Positions 7,696-16,248 of a DNA stretch of 64,000 bases are shown piece by piece. A model generated the notes under the pieces. It worked only from the letters and a program-made list of their open reading frames with translations. It was not told where the DNA came from and ran no database searches. The position numbers were made by a program, and so were the translations under genes. This DNA comes from Pontibacter litorisediminis. GTDB taxonomy: Bacteria > Bacteroidota > Bacteroidia > Cytophagales > Hymenobacteraceae. Each line of letters opens with the position of its first letter. Within the stretch, counting starts at the first letter, position 1. The stretch is taken from positions 62,001 to 126,000 of the forward strand of contig NZ_JARDUA010000007.1 of NCBI RefSeq assembly GCF_029360645.1, in the 5' to 3' direction.

Positions 7696-8637
7696 TTAAG
7701 CTTTGTTAGCGTTGATGTTATCCAGCGCGTCCATTACTTCTTTCACGTGGCCACGTGATGTCTCCAGCAGTTGCTTCTCGTCTTCGTTCAGCTGCAGCTC
7801 GATAATCTTCTCGATACCGTTCTTGCCCAGGATTACCGGCACGCCCAGGTATACGCCGTCAATGCCGTACTCGCCTTCCAGCTTCACGCAAACCGGGAAC
7901 ACACGGCGCTGGTCGCGCACGATGGCCTCTACCATTTGGGCTGCCGCTGAACCCGGCGCATACCAGGCAGAAGTACCCATCAGTTTTACCAGCTCGCCGC
8001 CGCCGTTCTTGGTGCGGTCTACAATGGCGTTCAGCGTCTCCTCGTCGATCAGCTCCGTTACCGGGATACCGCCCACAGTCGTGTAGCGCGGAAGCGGAAC
8101 CATGGTGTCGCCGTGGCCACCCATCAGCACTGCCTGGATGTCTTTTGGAGATACGTTCAAAGCTTCAGCTAAGAACGCTCTGTAACGCGCTGTATCCAAA
8201 ATACCAGCCATACCCATTACGCGGGTGCGTGGCAGCTTAGACGTAATGTGGGCAGCGTAGGTCATCACATCCAGTGGGTTAGAAACCACGATGATGATCG
8301 CGTTAGGAGAGTGCTTTACAATGTTTTCCGTTACCGACTGCACGATACCGGCGTTGGTAGAAATCAGGTCGTCGCGGGTCATGCCTGGCTTTCTTGGAAG
8401 GCCTGATGTGATCACCACCACGTCAGACTCAGCGGTCCTGCTGTAGTCATTTGTTACGCCTACAGTGCGCGTGTCGTAAAGGTTGATTGGCGCTTTCTGC
8501 CAGATATCGAGCGCTTTACCTTCGGCAAAGCCTTCTTTAATATCCACTAGTACTACTTCGTTCGCGATTTCGCGGTAAGCCAGCACATCGGCGCATGTAG
8601 CCCCAACGTTACCTGCTCCAACTACGGTTACTTTCAT
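7696..8637 (-). CDS. mdh: Malate dehydrogenase
   Basis: Oxidises malate to oxaloacetate with NAD in the TCA cycle (cytoplasm). The 313-residue protein is of the LDH-like MDH type. The NAD-binding GAGNVG is at residues 7-12 and the acidic residue that selects NAD is D32. R82 and R88 lie in PRKPGMTRDD (R82 selects oxaloacetate), D148 and R151 in ILDTARYR, and the catalytic H175 in GGHGDTM. Length and motifs match the family exactly. It is a single gene with its own terminator. Confidence 0.97.
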   Translation of the reverse strand: MKVTVVGAGNVGATCADVLAYREIANEVVLVDIKEGFAEGKALDIWQKAPINLYDTRTVGVTNDYSRTAESDVVVITSGLPRKPGMTRDDLISTNAGIVQSVTENIVKHSPNAIIIVVSNPLDVMTYAAHITSKLPRTRVMGMAGILDTARYRAFLAEALNVSPKDIQAVLMGGHGDTMVPLPRYTTVGGIPVTELIDEETLNAIVDRTKNGGGELVKLMGTSAWYAPGSAAAQMVEAIVRDQRRVFPVCVKLEGEYGIDGVYLGVPVILGKNGIEKIIELQLNEDEKQLLETSRGHVKEVMDALDNINANKA

Positions 8638-8806
8638 GGTCGGATATAGTTTTATTATAGTTTGAGATTCGTTTAAGTCCTGTAAAATTAGGAAAATCTA
8701 TTATGAAAACCGTTGGTTTTCGGACAAAAGACGATGTGACAATAGACAAAGGATTTTTGACAATTCTATTACGGTGTCTTTTGTCCTTTGTCAAATAAAT
8801 CTTTCG
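8638..8806. repeat. Inverted repeats between mdh and tilS
   Basis: GAAAACC-GTT-GGTTTTC (8705-8721) is a perfect small hairpin. GGACAAAAGAC (8722-8732) and GTCTTTTGTCC (8776-8786) are perfect 11-base arms 43 bases apart. The words GACAAAGGAT and GTCCTTTGTC recur on the other side of tilS (10201-10258), so the same repeat type flanks that gene. Confidence 0.5.
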
Positions 8807-10141
8807 TCAGGAAGCCGTAGGCTTCCTTGTAATCTCCACCACCCGCTCGGTTTTATCGGTCACTTTAAAGCGGTTATCCAGGCGCTGGCCCACCACCCAG
8901 GCAATAGACTGGTCAGATACTAATACCAAGGTCTGGCCTTTCAGGTTAGCGGGCACTTTTTTGTCGATCAGGAAATCGCTGATCTTCTTCTTGCCGTTCA
9001 TGCCCAGCGGCACAAACCAATCGCCTTCCTGCCAACTGCGCAGCTTCAGCGGGAACTTGAGCTGGTCGGCGTCCAGGGCGGCGACGTGCGGCTTCGTGTT
9101 GAGTTTGTACTTGTCGGCATCCACATACTTTATCGAAAAATGCACGTTGCCGGCCTCGGCCTCGGTATCGCCCTCGTTAATGAGGATGCTTCCGAAGCTG
9201 CTCAGGTTGCGCGGCGTGATCACGAGCTGGTCGCGGTCTTTCACCAACATATGGGTAGGCGAGTCGAACTGTTTGCCGGAAACACCATGCAATGCCTCCA
9301 CCAGCTCCAGCACCACACTGTAGCTGAAGTTGAAGGGGCGCAGCAGCTCGTGCAGCACCACCGGCAGGCCCGTGGCATTCTGCAGCGGCACCAGTGATAT
9401 ATACCAGGCATTGTCGGCTTCTTTTATACTTTGCTCGCGCAGGTTTTCGATGTAAGCAGCCACGATACTTTCGGCGTGGCTTACGCGCTCGGCCGTGTGC
9501 TGCATCGTCTCCTCCAGGCTGGGGTTTATCTCCTTGAGCACCGGTATCACCTCGTGGCGGATTTTGTTGCGCTGGTATTTGGTGGTCTCGTTAGAGCTGT
9601 CCTCCCGCCAGATGAGTTTGCGCTCCGTCACGAGCTCATAGATGTCATCCTTGGTGACCGAAAGCATGGGGCGGATGATGCGGCCGTTCTTTGGCGGGAT
9701 GCCGTGCAGCCCCGCAATGCCGGTGCCTTTGGTCAGGTGCAGCAATATGGTCTCGGTCAGGTCGTTACTGTGGTGGGCCGTGGCGATGTAGTCGTAGCCT
9801 TCCTGCTGCCTTACCTGCTCAAACCACGCGTAGCGCAAGGTGCGGGCCGCCATTTGGGTAGAGAGCTTCTCCTGCTCGGCAAAGGCGCGGGTGTTAAAGT
9901 TTTCGGTAAAGAAGGGAACGTCGTACTTTTTGGCCAGCTTTTTGACGAACAGTTGGTCGGCCTCGGCGTCCTCGGCGCGTAGACCGAAGTTGCAGTGCGC
10001 CACGGCAAAATCATACTTGAGCTGGTGCAGCACCTCGCAGAGCACCACCGAGTCGATGCCGCCGCTGACGGCGGCTAATATTTTGTCTGTTGGCCCGCAA
10101 AGGCCCTGGGCTTGTATATAACCTGAAACTTTCTGTAGCAT
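8807..10141 (-). CDS. tilS: tRNA(Ile)-lysidine synthase
   Basis: Modifies C34 of the CAU-anticodon tRNA-Ile to lysidine, so that it reads AUA (ATP-dependent, cytoplasm). The N-terminal PP-loop motif SGGIDS (about residues 26-31) and the downstream THHSNDLTETILLHLTKGTGIAGLHGI segment (A-T-A-H-H-S-N-D type) are diagnostic. The C-terminal substrate-binding domain contains KKKISDFLIDKKVP. The length of 444 residues is normal for the family. The enzyme is pertinent here because AUA codons are notably frequent through the AAGTATAA word. Confidence 0.95.
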   Translation of the reverse strand: MLQKVSGYIQAQGLCGPTDKILAAVSGGIDSVVLCEVLHQLKYDFAVAHCNFGLRAEDAEADQLFVKKLAKKYDVPFFTENFNTRAFAEQEKLSTQMAARTLRYAWFEQVRQQEGYDYIATAHHSNDLTETILLHLTKGTGIAGLHGIPPKNGRIIRPMLSVTKDDIYELVTERKLIWREDSSNETTKYQRNKIRHEVIPVLKEINPSLEETMQHTAERVSHAESIVAAYIENLREQSIKEADNAWYISLVPLQNATGLPVVLHELLRPFNFSYSVVLELVEALHGVSGKQFDSPTHMLVKDRDQLVITPRNLSSFGSILINEGDTEAEAGNVHFSIKYVDADKYKLNTKPHVAALDADQLKFPLKLRSWQEGDWFVPLGMNGKKKISDFLIDKKVPANLKGQTLVLVSDQSIAWVVGQRLDNRFKVTDKTERVVEITRKPTAS

Positions 10142-10267
10142 AAAGCAGCGGACGGTAATTTTTTTCTACTTTTGAAGTATAATATAGACGAAAGACTGTT
10201 AGGCAAAGGACAAAAGAAATGGAATCCTTTGTCATAATGTCTTTAGTCCTTTGTCTAAGAGAATTAA
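10142..10267. promoter_or_regulatory. Divergent intergenic region with -7 element and repeat words
   Basis: TACTTTTG at 10167-10174 (plus strand) fits TAnnTTTG and could start the OstA-like transcript with a leader of about 85 bases. No clear -33 TTG is seen. The leader contains CAAAGGA (10204-10210) pairing with TCCTTTG (10225-10231) and a further GTCCTTTGTC word, echoing the repeat on the far side of tilS. Confidence 0.4.
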
Positions 10268-12004
10268 ATGAACTACACAAAACTACTGTTTTCTCTTGTC
10301 TTTACCCTGATCGCGTTCAGTGTTTTCGGGCAACGGCAGCCCACACCCCGGCGGTCTGTCCAACCGCAACAGACGCAGACGCAGCAGCAGCCAGTAAAGC
10401 CGCAGGTTCAGCAGCAGCGCCCGAGGCAGGGCCAGGGCGAGAAAGTGCCTGTAGACCTGCAGCAGGCCGACAGCCTGATCGGAGGTACCTTTAACGGGCA
10501 GCGCATTGATAAGCTGATCGGTAACGTGATCTTTAAGCAAAAGGACGGCACGCTGTATGCCGACTCGGTGTATCAGTACAAAGAGAGAAACGTGCTGGAG
10601 GCCTTTGGCAGCGTGCGCATCAACCAGGCCGATACGGTAAACATCACCGGCAAACGCGCCACCTATAACGGCGACACCCGCACCGCAAATATTATTGGCG
10701 ATGTGGTGATGCGGGACCCGCGGATGACGCTGACCACCCCCAGCCTGGACTATAACCTGAACACCCGCACCGCCACCTACACCGAGGGGGGCGTGATTGT
10801 GGACCCGGAAAACCGCCTCGAAAGCCGCCGGGGCTCCTACAACACCCAAACGAAGATGTTCGATTTTCAGCAGGATGTAAAAGTTAGAACCGCTGATTAC
10901 AACATCAAGGCGCAGAACATGCGCTACAACACCCTTACGAAGGTGGTGTACTTCCAAGGCCCCACTTTTATCGACGGCGAGCAGGGCGACCTGTATGCCG
11001 AGGAGGGCACTTATAACACCATCACCAAAGTCTCGAACTTCGGGCGCAACGCCTACATTCTGACCGATGAATACCGCTTGGGTGGCGATAGGCTATACTA
11101 TGACCAGAACACCGGCTATGGCTATGCCCAGCAAAACGTGTCGCTGCGCGCGCTGAAGGACGATGTGACCATTCGGGGCCAGGTGGGCCGCTACTGGCGC
11201 GACAGGGGGGAGGCCAAAGTTTACGGCAGTCCGGTGATGGAAACCGTGATGGAGGGCGATACGCTGTTTCTTTCCGCTGATACGCTCTACTCGCAGGAGC
11301 CGCGCGGCACCCGCACTGTGAGTATGATTTATGCTTACCCGGATGTAAAAATCTTTAAGTCGGACCTGCAGGGCAAGGCCGACTCCCTGAGCTATAACCG
11401 CACCGACTCTGTTATGCACCTGAACGTGAGCCCGGTGCTCTGGAGCGAGGAAAGCCAGATGGTGGCCGATACGATCCACATTCAGCTGCGCAACAAGACC
11501 ATCGACCGCATGTACATGTACAGTAATGCCTTTATTTCCTCGGAAGACACCCTGCAGAACTACAACCAGGTAAAAGGCCGCGACATGACCGCTTTCTTTG
11601 CAGGCGGAGACATCCGGCGCGTGAATGTGAACGGCAACGGCGAGAGTTTATACTTTGCGCTGGAGGGCGACACCGTGCTGACAGGGATGAACAAAGCGAT
11701 CTGCAGCGACATGACCCTGGTGTTCGCGGAAAATAAATTGAAAAGAATATCGTTTCTGGTGCAGCCGGATGCAAGTTTTATACCACCGCACGAGCTAGGG
11801 GATGGGGATAAGCAGTTGGAGGGCTTTACCTGGCTCTCGGAGTTGCGGCCTACCAAGCAGGAGGTGCTGGCAAAAAAAGTGGCTCCTGCCGTACAGGTAC
11901 CCCCGAAACCGACCGTGAAGGCACCTGCCGTTAAGAAAACCACCAAGGCAACGACCGATACCAGCAGGAAAAAAGGCGGCAGGCTAAAGAAAAACAAGCC
12001 ATAG
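10268..12004 (+). CDS. OstA-like (LptA/LptD N-domain) protein
   Basis: Predicted periplasmic protein of the lipopolysaccharide-transport family, 578 residues. A signal peptide (LLFSLVFTLIAFSVFGQ) is followed by a Gln-rich low-complexity stretch (about residues 23-58). Then comes a long series of beta-jellyroll repeats typical of OstA domains: GNVIFKQKDGTLYADS, GSVRIN, GDVVMRD, GGVIVD, QDVKV. The C-terminus is Lys/Thr-rich. It lacks the large C-terminal barrel of LptD. It heads the run that contains bamD, which fits an envelope-biogenesis role. The exact step in LPS transport is not decided by the sequence. Confidence 0.85.
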   Translation: MNYTKLLFSLVFTLIAFSVFGQRQPTPRRSVQPQQTQTQQQPVKPQVQQQRPRQGQGEKVPVDLQQADSLIGGTFNGQRIDKLIGNVIFKQKDGTLYADSVYQYKERNVLEAFGSVRINQADTVNITGKRATYNGDTRTANIIGDVVMRDPRMTLTTPSLDYNLNTRTATYTEGGVIVDPENRLESRRGSYNTQTKMFDFQQDVKVRTADYNIKAQNMRYNTLTKVVYFQGPTFIDGEQGDLYAEEGTYNTITKVSNFGRNAYILTDEYRLGGDRLYYDQNTGYGYAQQNVSLRALKDDVTIRGQVGRYWRDRGEAKVYGSPVMETVMEGDTLFLSADTLYSQEPRGTRTVSMIYAYPDVKIFKSDLQGKADSLSYNRTDSVMHLNVSPVLWSEESQMVADTIHIQLRNKTIDRMYMYSNAFISSEDTLQNYNQVKGRDMTAFFAGGDIRRVNVNGNGESLYFALEGDTVLTGMNKAICSDMTLVFAENKLKRISFLVQPDASFIPPHELGDGDKQLEGFTWLSELRPTKQEVLAKKVAPAVQVPPKPTVKAPAVKKTTKATTDTSRKKGGRLKKNKP

Positions 12005-12035
12005 CGAAGAAAGCGTTGGCGATTGCCGAATCTCT

Positions 12036-12067
12036 TTTGTAAATCAAATGGATATTCTATAATTTTG
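12036..12067 (+). promoter_or_regulatory. Consensus promoter of bamD
   Basis: TTTG (12036-12039), 20 bases, then TAATTTTG (12060-12067) matches the Bacteroidota -33/-7 consensus. Transcription would start about 12070-12076, at or a few bases before the ATG at 12075, so this transcript would be leaderless or nearly so. Confidence 0.6.
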
Positions 12068-12074
12068 CCCGTTC

Positions 12075-12899
12075 ATGAATAGAGGCTTTTTCCATAGTAT
12101 CGCACTGTTTTGCCTGTTGCTGCTGGCCACCGGCTGTAGTAACTTTCAGCAATTGCTGAAAAGCAACGATGTCAGCAAGAAGTATAAGGCTGCACTGGAA
12201 TATTATGAGCAGGAGGAATATTACCGCGCCTCCCAGCTGCTGGACCAGGTTACAGACCTGATGGCTGGTACCGAGGAGGCTGAGAAAGCCCTGTTCTACC
12301 GCGCCAAATCACACTTTCTGCAAGGAAACTACATCCTGAGCGATGCGTATTTCCGTAGCTTCTACACCACGTACCCGCGCAGCCCATACGCCGAGGAGGC
12401 GATGTTCCTGCAGGCACAGTCGCTGTATGAGCAGTCGCCGAGCTTTGAGGAGGACCAGGCCCCAACCAGAACCGCCATTGAGGCGTACGAGGAGTTTTTG
12501 GTGCGCTACCCGAACAGTGAGCGCGCGGAGCAGGTAAACAGATCGTTGGAGGAGCTCTACACCAAACTCGACAGAAAAGACTTTAACCAGGCACGCCTGT
12601 ACTACAAGCTGTTTAAGTGGCGCTCTGCGGCGGTGGCCCTGAACAACTTCTTGCAGGAGCACGCCTCTTCGCCCTACGCCGAGGAAGCCGCTTTCCTGAG
12701 GCTGGATGCCCAGTACCGCTTTGCACAGGAAAGTGTGCCCAGCAAGCAGGAGGAGCGCTATGACGTGGCGCTGGACTACTTCCAGGCCTTTGTGGACATG
12801 TACCCGGAGAGCCGGTACAAGCGTGAGGCCGAGCGCGTGTTCGACGCCGTCCAGTCCGCCCTGGCAAATATCAGAAAATCAAATAACCAGAATTCATAA
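12075..12899 (+). CDS. bamD: Outer-membrane assembly lipoprotein BamD
   Basis: Periplasmic-facing lipoprotein of the BAM complex that inserts beta-barrel proteins. A lipoprotein signal ends in LLATGC (Cys near residue 23). It is followed by TPR-like repeats: KAALEYYEQEEYYRASQLL, AEEAMFLQAQSLYEQSP, AIEAYEEFLVRYPNSERA and ALDYFQAFVDMYPESRYKREA. The length of 274 residues is usual. rpoZ follows after 11 bases. The family call (YfiO/BamD, TIGR03302 type) is firm. Confidence 0.94.
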   Translation: MNRGFFHSIALFCLLLLATGCSNFQQLLKSNDVSKKYKAALEYYEQEEYYRASQLLDQVTDLMAGTEEAEKALFYRAKSHFLQGNYILSDAYFRSFYTTYPRSPYAEEAMFLQAQSLYEQSPSFEEDQAPTRTAIEAYEEFLVRYPNSERAEQVNRSLEELYTKLDRKDFNQARLYYKLFKWRSAAVALNNFLQEHASSPYAEEAAFLRLDAQYRFAQESVPSKQEERYDVALDYFQAFVDMYPESRYKREAERVFDAVQSALANIRKSNNQNS

Positions 12900-12910
12900 A
12901 GTATAAATAT

Positions 12911-13240
12911 ATGGCATCAGTTCCATCATCAATCGTTACCCGCAACATGGCCGACTTTGCAGAGCAGACCGGCAACGTGTACATGTCTGTGTCTGTTATC
13001 TCTAAAAGAGCCAACCAGATTTCTGTAAAGCTGAAAGAAGAGCTGAACTCGAAGCTGGCTGAGTTTGCCACGACGGTGGACAACCTGGAGGAGGTGTTCG
13101 AGAACCGTGAGCAGATCGAGATCTCTAAGTACTACGAGCGCCTGCCTAAGCCAACCAGCCTTGCCATTGAGGAGTTCCTGGAAGGAAAGGTGTACGTTAG
13201 AAAGCCAGACGAGGAAACCGAGGAGGACATCAACCTGTAA
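12911..13240 (+). CDS. rpoZ: RNA polymerase omega subunit (Bacteroidota Rpb6/omega type)
   Basis: Small RNA-polymerase subunit assisting beta-prime assembly, 109 residues. The N-terminus VPSSIVTRNMADFAEQTGNVY and the segment VSVISKRANQISVKLKEEL match the omega/Rpb6 fold of Bacteroidota, with an acidic tail (DEETEEDIN). The position between bamD and coaBC is the usual Bacteroidota order. The gaps are 11 and 9 bases, so it is translated within an operon. Confidence 0.92.
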   Translation: MASVPSSIVTRNMADFAEQTGNVYMSVSVISKRANQISVKLKEELNSKLAEFATTVDNLEEVFENREQIEISKYYERLPKPTSLAIEEFLEGKVYVRKPDEETEEDINL

Positions 13241-13249
13241 TACAGGCGG

Positions 13250-13810
13250 ATGCTGAAAGGTAAGAAGATCATATTGGGAGTATGCGGAAGTATAGCGGCT
13301 TACAAAGCTGCCCTGCTGGTCCGCTTGCTCGTAAAAGCAGAAGCAGAAGTACAAGTCATTTTGACTGCTTCTGCTTCTGAGTTTATAACCCCCCTTACAC
13401 TGGCCACGCTCTCCAAGCGGCCGGTGCTCAGCCAGTTCGTGAAAGACGATACCGGCACGTGGAACAACCACGTGGACCTGGGCCTTTGGGCCGATGCCCT
13501 GGTTGTGGCCCCGGCCAGTGCCAACACCGTGGCAAAAATGGCTAACGGCTTCTGCGATAACCTGCTCAGCGCCACCTACCTCTCGGCGCGTTGCCCTGTG
13601 TTTTTTGCCCCCGCCATGGATCTGGATATGTATCAGCACCCGGCGGTGCAGAGCAACTTTACCAAACTGCGCGGCTACGGCAACCGCATCATCGAGGCAG
13701 GTTATGGCGAGTTGGCCAGCGGGTTGGTGGGGCAGGGGCGCATGGCGGAGCCAGAGGAGATTGTGCAGGTGCTTCAGAATTTTTTTTCAGGTGACAGAAA
13801 GATCGTTTAA
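13250..13810 (+). CDS. coaC: CoaC half of phosphopantothenoylcysteine synthase/decarboxylase
   Basis: Decarboxylates phosphopantothenoylcysteine with FMN in coenzyme A synthesis. The flavoprotein motifs are intact: GVCGSIAAYKA, NNHVDLGLWADALVVAPASANT, MANGFCDNLL and APAMDLDMY (186 residues). In nearly all bacteria this domain is the N-terminal half of a single CoaBC protein of about 400 residues. Here the frame ends at 13810, just after a T8 run (13780-13787), while the CoaB half continues one frame over. Removing one T would fuse the halves smoothly as LQNFFQVTERSFNGKTV. Confidence 0.88.
   Translation: MLKGKKIILGVCGSIAAYKAALLVRLLVKAEAEVQVILTASASEFITPLTLATLSKRPVLSQFVKDDTGTWNNHVDLGLWADALVVAPASANTVAKMANGFCDNLLSATYLSARCPVFFAPAMDLDMYQHPAVQSNFTKLRGYGNRIIEAGYGELASGLVGQGRMAEPEEIVQVLQNFFSGDRKIV
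13780..13787 (+). other. T8 homopolymer at the coaC/coaB frame junction
   Basis: Eight consecutive T bases lie exactly where the frame of CoaC must change to that of CoaB; a net loss of one base restores one reading frame. Possible causes are a base-call or assembly error, a real mutation, or transcriptional slippage on the homopolymer. Confidence 0.75.
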
Positions 13811-14453
13811 CGGCAAGACAGTACTGCTAACGGCAGGCCCCACGCATGAGCCGATAGACCCGGTGCGCTTTATCGGGAACCACTCTACGGGTAAAATGGG
13901 TTACGCTTTGGCAGAGTGCTTCGCAGAGCAGGGAGCAAAGGTGGTGCTGGTGTCCGGCCCTACAGGCCTAAGCACGCACCACGCCAACATCAACGTAAAA
14001 CGCGTAACCACTGCCAACGAAATGTACAAGGCGGTGCTGAAGCATGCCGATGCGGCGGACATTTGGGTGTTTGCCGCCGCCGTAGCCGATTATCGCCCGA
14101 AAACCGTGGCCGATAAGAAAATAAAAAAAGCCGGCGACGAGCTCACGATTGAGCTTGTAAAGAACGTTGATATTGCAGCGGCGCTTGGGAAGCAGAAAGA
14201 GGAGTGGCAGTTTTCGGTGGGCTTTGCCCTGGAGACGGATAACGAAAGCGCCAACGCCCGCGAAAAGCTGCGCAAAAAGAACCTGGACATGATCGTGCTC
14301 AACTCGCTGAAAGACCCTGGGGCAGGTTTTGCGCACGACACCAACAAAATCATTATCATAGAGGAGAACACCACCCACAGCTTTGAACTGAAATCGAAGA
14401 AAGAGGTGGCGAAGGATATCGTAAACTTAATCTCGGAGCGGCTACATGGCTAA
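13791..14453 (+). CDS. coaB: CoaB half of phosphopantothenoylcysteine synthase/decarboxylase
   Basis: Couples 4-phosphopantothenate with cysteine (CTP-dependent) in coenzyme A synthesis. LTAGPTHEPIDPVRFIGNHS then TGKMG is the family signature; VFAAAVADYRPK, KNVDI, FALETDN and the LNSLKDPGAGF region follow. If translated alone the best start is GTG at 13791 (220 residues), overlapping the end of coaC by 20 bases, which would allow coupling. No Shine-Dalgarno is visible. The frame is also open upstream of 13791, but the encoded residues there do not resemble the family. The end overlaps the next gene by 8 bases. Confidence 0.85.
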   Translation: MTERSFNGKTVLLTAGPTHEPIDPVRFIGNHSTGKMGYALAECFAEQGAKVVLVSGPTGLSTHHANINVKRVTTANEMYKAVLKHADAADIWVFAAAVADYRPKTVADKKIKKAGDELTIELVKNVDIAAALGKQKEEWQFSVGFALETDNESANAREKLRKKNLDMIVLNSLKDPGAGFAHDTNKIIIIEENTTHSFELKSKKEVAKDIVNLISERLHG

Positions 14454-15351
14454 GAAAGTACTTGTTTTGCTGATGCTGATCTTTACCGCCTGGAATGCCC
14501 GGGCGCAGGAACTGCAGTGTGATGTGGTAGTAAACAGCGAGCAAGTACAGTACACGGATCGCCAGCTGTTCACGGAGATGCAGACGCGCATCTCGGAGTT
14601 CATGAACAACCGCCGCTGGACCGGCCAGGCTTACGGCCCCGACGAACGCATCAAGTGCCGCATCCTCATTAACCTGACGGAGATGCCGGAGATTGGCTCC
14701 TTCCGGGCCAACGTGCAGGTGTTGTCGGTACGGCCGGCCTATGGCACCGCCTATGAGTCCGTGCTTTTCTCCTTTATCGACAAAGACTGGACCTTCCAGT
14801 TCAATACCGCCCAGCCGCTGGAGTTTGCAGAGAACAACTATACGTCCAACCTGTCTTCCATGCTGGCCTTTTATGCCTACATGATCATCGGGATGGATAA
14901 CGACAGCTTTGGCCGTTTGGGCGGCTCCCCCGCCTTCGACAAGGCAAGAGCTATCCTTAACCTGGCTGCCTCGCAGGGAGCCGGCTACCCCGGCTGGAAA
15001 GCCTTCGACAGCAACCGCAACCGCTATTGGCTGATTGACAACGTGCAGGATCCGCAGTTTCTACCTTTCCGGGAGGGGCTTTATGCGATGCACCGCCAGG
15101 GGCTGGACCAGATGGCCGAGAAGCCGGAGGAGGCACGTCAGAACGTGCTAACCATGCTGACTAACATCCAGCGCCTGCAGCAGCAGAAACCTAACTCCGC
15201 TATCCTTCGCGCCTTCTTCGATGCCAAAGCCGATGAATTGGCCAACATGTTCAAGGCGGCCGCCCCGGCGCAGAAGCAGCAGGCCTTCACTATCCTATCT
15301 CAGGTAGACCCTACCAACAACAGCAAATACGAAGTTTTGCTAAAACGCTAA
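14446..15351 (+). CDS. DUF4835 family protein (PorD-like)
   Basis: Predicted secreted protein of 301 residues with signal peptide KVLVLLMLIFTAWNARAQ. It matches the DUF4835 family by its ELQCDVVVNSEQVQ start, RISEFMNNRRWT and FYAYMIIGMDNDSF. This family is annotated as type IX secretion protein PorD, a name I apply from knowledge of the family rather than from any mechanism visible here. The order coaBC-DUF4835-recN is conserved in Bacteroidota, which supports the call. The start overlaps coaB, so the two are translationally coupled. Confidence 0.82.
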   Translation: MAKKVLVLLMLIFTAWNARAQELQCDVVVNSEQVQYTDRQLFTEMQTRISEFMNNRRWTGQAYGPDERIKCRILINLTEMPEIGSFRANVQVLSVRPAYGTAYESVLFSFIDKDWTFQFNTAQPLEFAENNYTSNLSSMLAFYAYMIIGMDNDSFGRLGGSPAFDKARAILNLAASQGAGYPGWKAFDSNRNRYWLIDNVQDPQFLPFREGLYAMHRQGLDQMAEKPEEARQNVLTMLTNIQRLQQQKPNSAILRAFFDAKADELANMFKAAAPAQKQQAFTILSQVDPTNNSKYEVLLKR

Positions 15352-15423
15352 AATTTTTAGAATTCTGCTAAAAGGGTGTAACTTCGCGGGGCAAATTTTG
15401 CTGCCGAATTTATACTTGCGCCC

Positions 15424-15654
15424 ATGGGAAAACGCCAGTTCCGTATTTTCAGGAAAGATCTTCTGAGCCGCCGTTTTGAGCTGCTGCAAAGCCCAGCCGT
15501 GCAGGTGGTACTCCGCACTAAAGTGGTGCTGACCGGTAAACTAAAAGAGCTGGATGAGAAGGGCGCCGAGCTGCAGGATCTGCGTTTCAACTACCATGCC
15601 TTCCCGCTGGAACAGGTGGAGGAGATGATCTACGACGTGGAGGCGCCGTACTAA
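15424..15654 (+). CDS. Small conserved-looking protein of unknown function
   Basis: A 76-residue protein, basic at the N-terminus (GKRQFRIFRKDLLSRR) and acidic at the C-terminus (EQVEEMIYDVEAPY). The middle, VQVVLRTKVVLTGKLKELDEKGAELQD, has the alternating pattern of a small beta-barrel. It is faintly like an Sm/Hfq-type barrel, where a turn of the GxLxxxD kind is expected. That resemblance is inference and I do not name a family. It lies 72 bases after the porD-like gene and before a long gene-free repeat region, so it probably ends the operon. Confidence 0.6.
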   Translation: MGKRQFRIFRKDLLSRRFELLQSPAVQVVLRTKVVLTGKLKELDEKGAELQDLRFNYHAFPLEQVEEMIYDVEAPY

Positions 15655-15917
15655 AGTTTAAAGTATTGGAAGTATAGCCTGGGTACAACTGCTGCTCCGG
15701 ATTTGTGATCCGGAACTCGTGAAAAGCGGATCTAGAATCCGCATGTTTGCCAGTAGCAAAAGCCTTTACAAAGCGGATTGCAAATCCGCGGCTAATTAAA
15801 CTTTCGGATTGCAAATCCGAAAGAGCGGGAGAAACCTGAAGCTTATACTTTAGAAACATCTTGGGCAAGTATAAAAGTATACTTTCATCGCACCTCTAGC
15901 AGGGCTAAACTAACTTT
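15655..15917. repeat. Cluster of micro-hairpins
   Basis: Four short perfect hairpins follow one another: TCCGGAT-TTGTG-ATCCGGA (15696-15714), GCGGAT-CTAGA-ATCCGC (15726-15742), GCGGATT-GCA-AATCCGC (15773-15789) and CTTTCGGATT-GCA-AATCCGAAAG (15801-15823). Flanks differ but the arm theme (CGGAT/ATCCG) is shared. No gene is visible. Confidence 0.7.
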
Positions 15918-16248
15918 CCCAGTCCTAGGGTTGAGCGCCTTCTAGATTTCCGGTGCCCGCAAGGGCATTGCGACAGCAAAGGAAATGTAGACAACGCGAT
16001 GCCCGAGGACGAGCCCTCTCGGGCTAGAGAGCACCAAAGCTGGAAGTGAAACGAGCCGCTTGTTATTCTATAGGATGAACGAGGGCTAGAAAGAATAACT
16101 TGGCTCGAGTTGCGGGAAGCAGTAGCAAAGGCACAAGCGGACGCTTGCGCCAGAGAAAGTATAGCCCAAGTAAGTATGGCTTTGTAAACCACTCGGATTG
16201 CAAAGCCGAGACTATAAAAGGTACGGGATGCAGACCCGCACCAGCGAT
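15918..16248. repeat. Copy 2 of the dispersed noncoding repeat
   Basis: Imperfect copy of 7221-7583, in the same orientation and with shared blocks in the same order, including an identical 28-base segment (16130-16157) and a 27-base segment with one mismatch (16007-16033). Near its end are the hairpins CTCGGATT-GCA-AAGCCGAG (16193-16210, one mismatch) and an ACGGG/CCCGC stem, followed by CCAGCGAT, as in copy 1. Confidence 0.75.
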
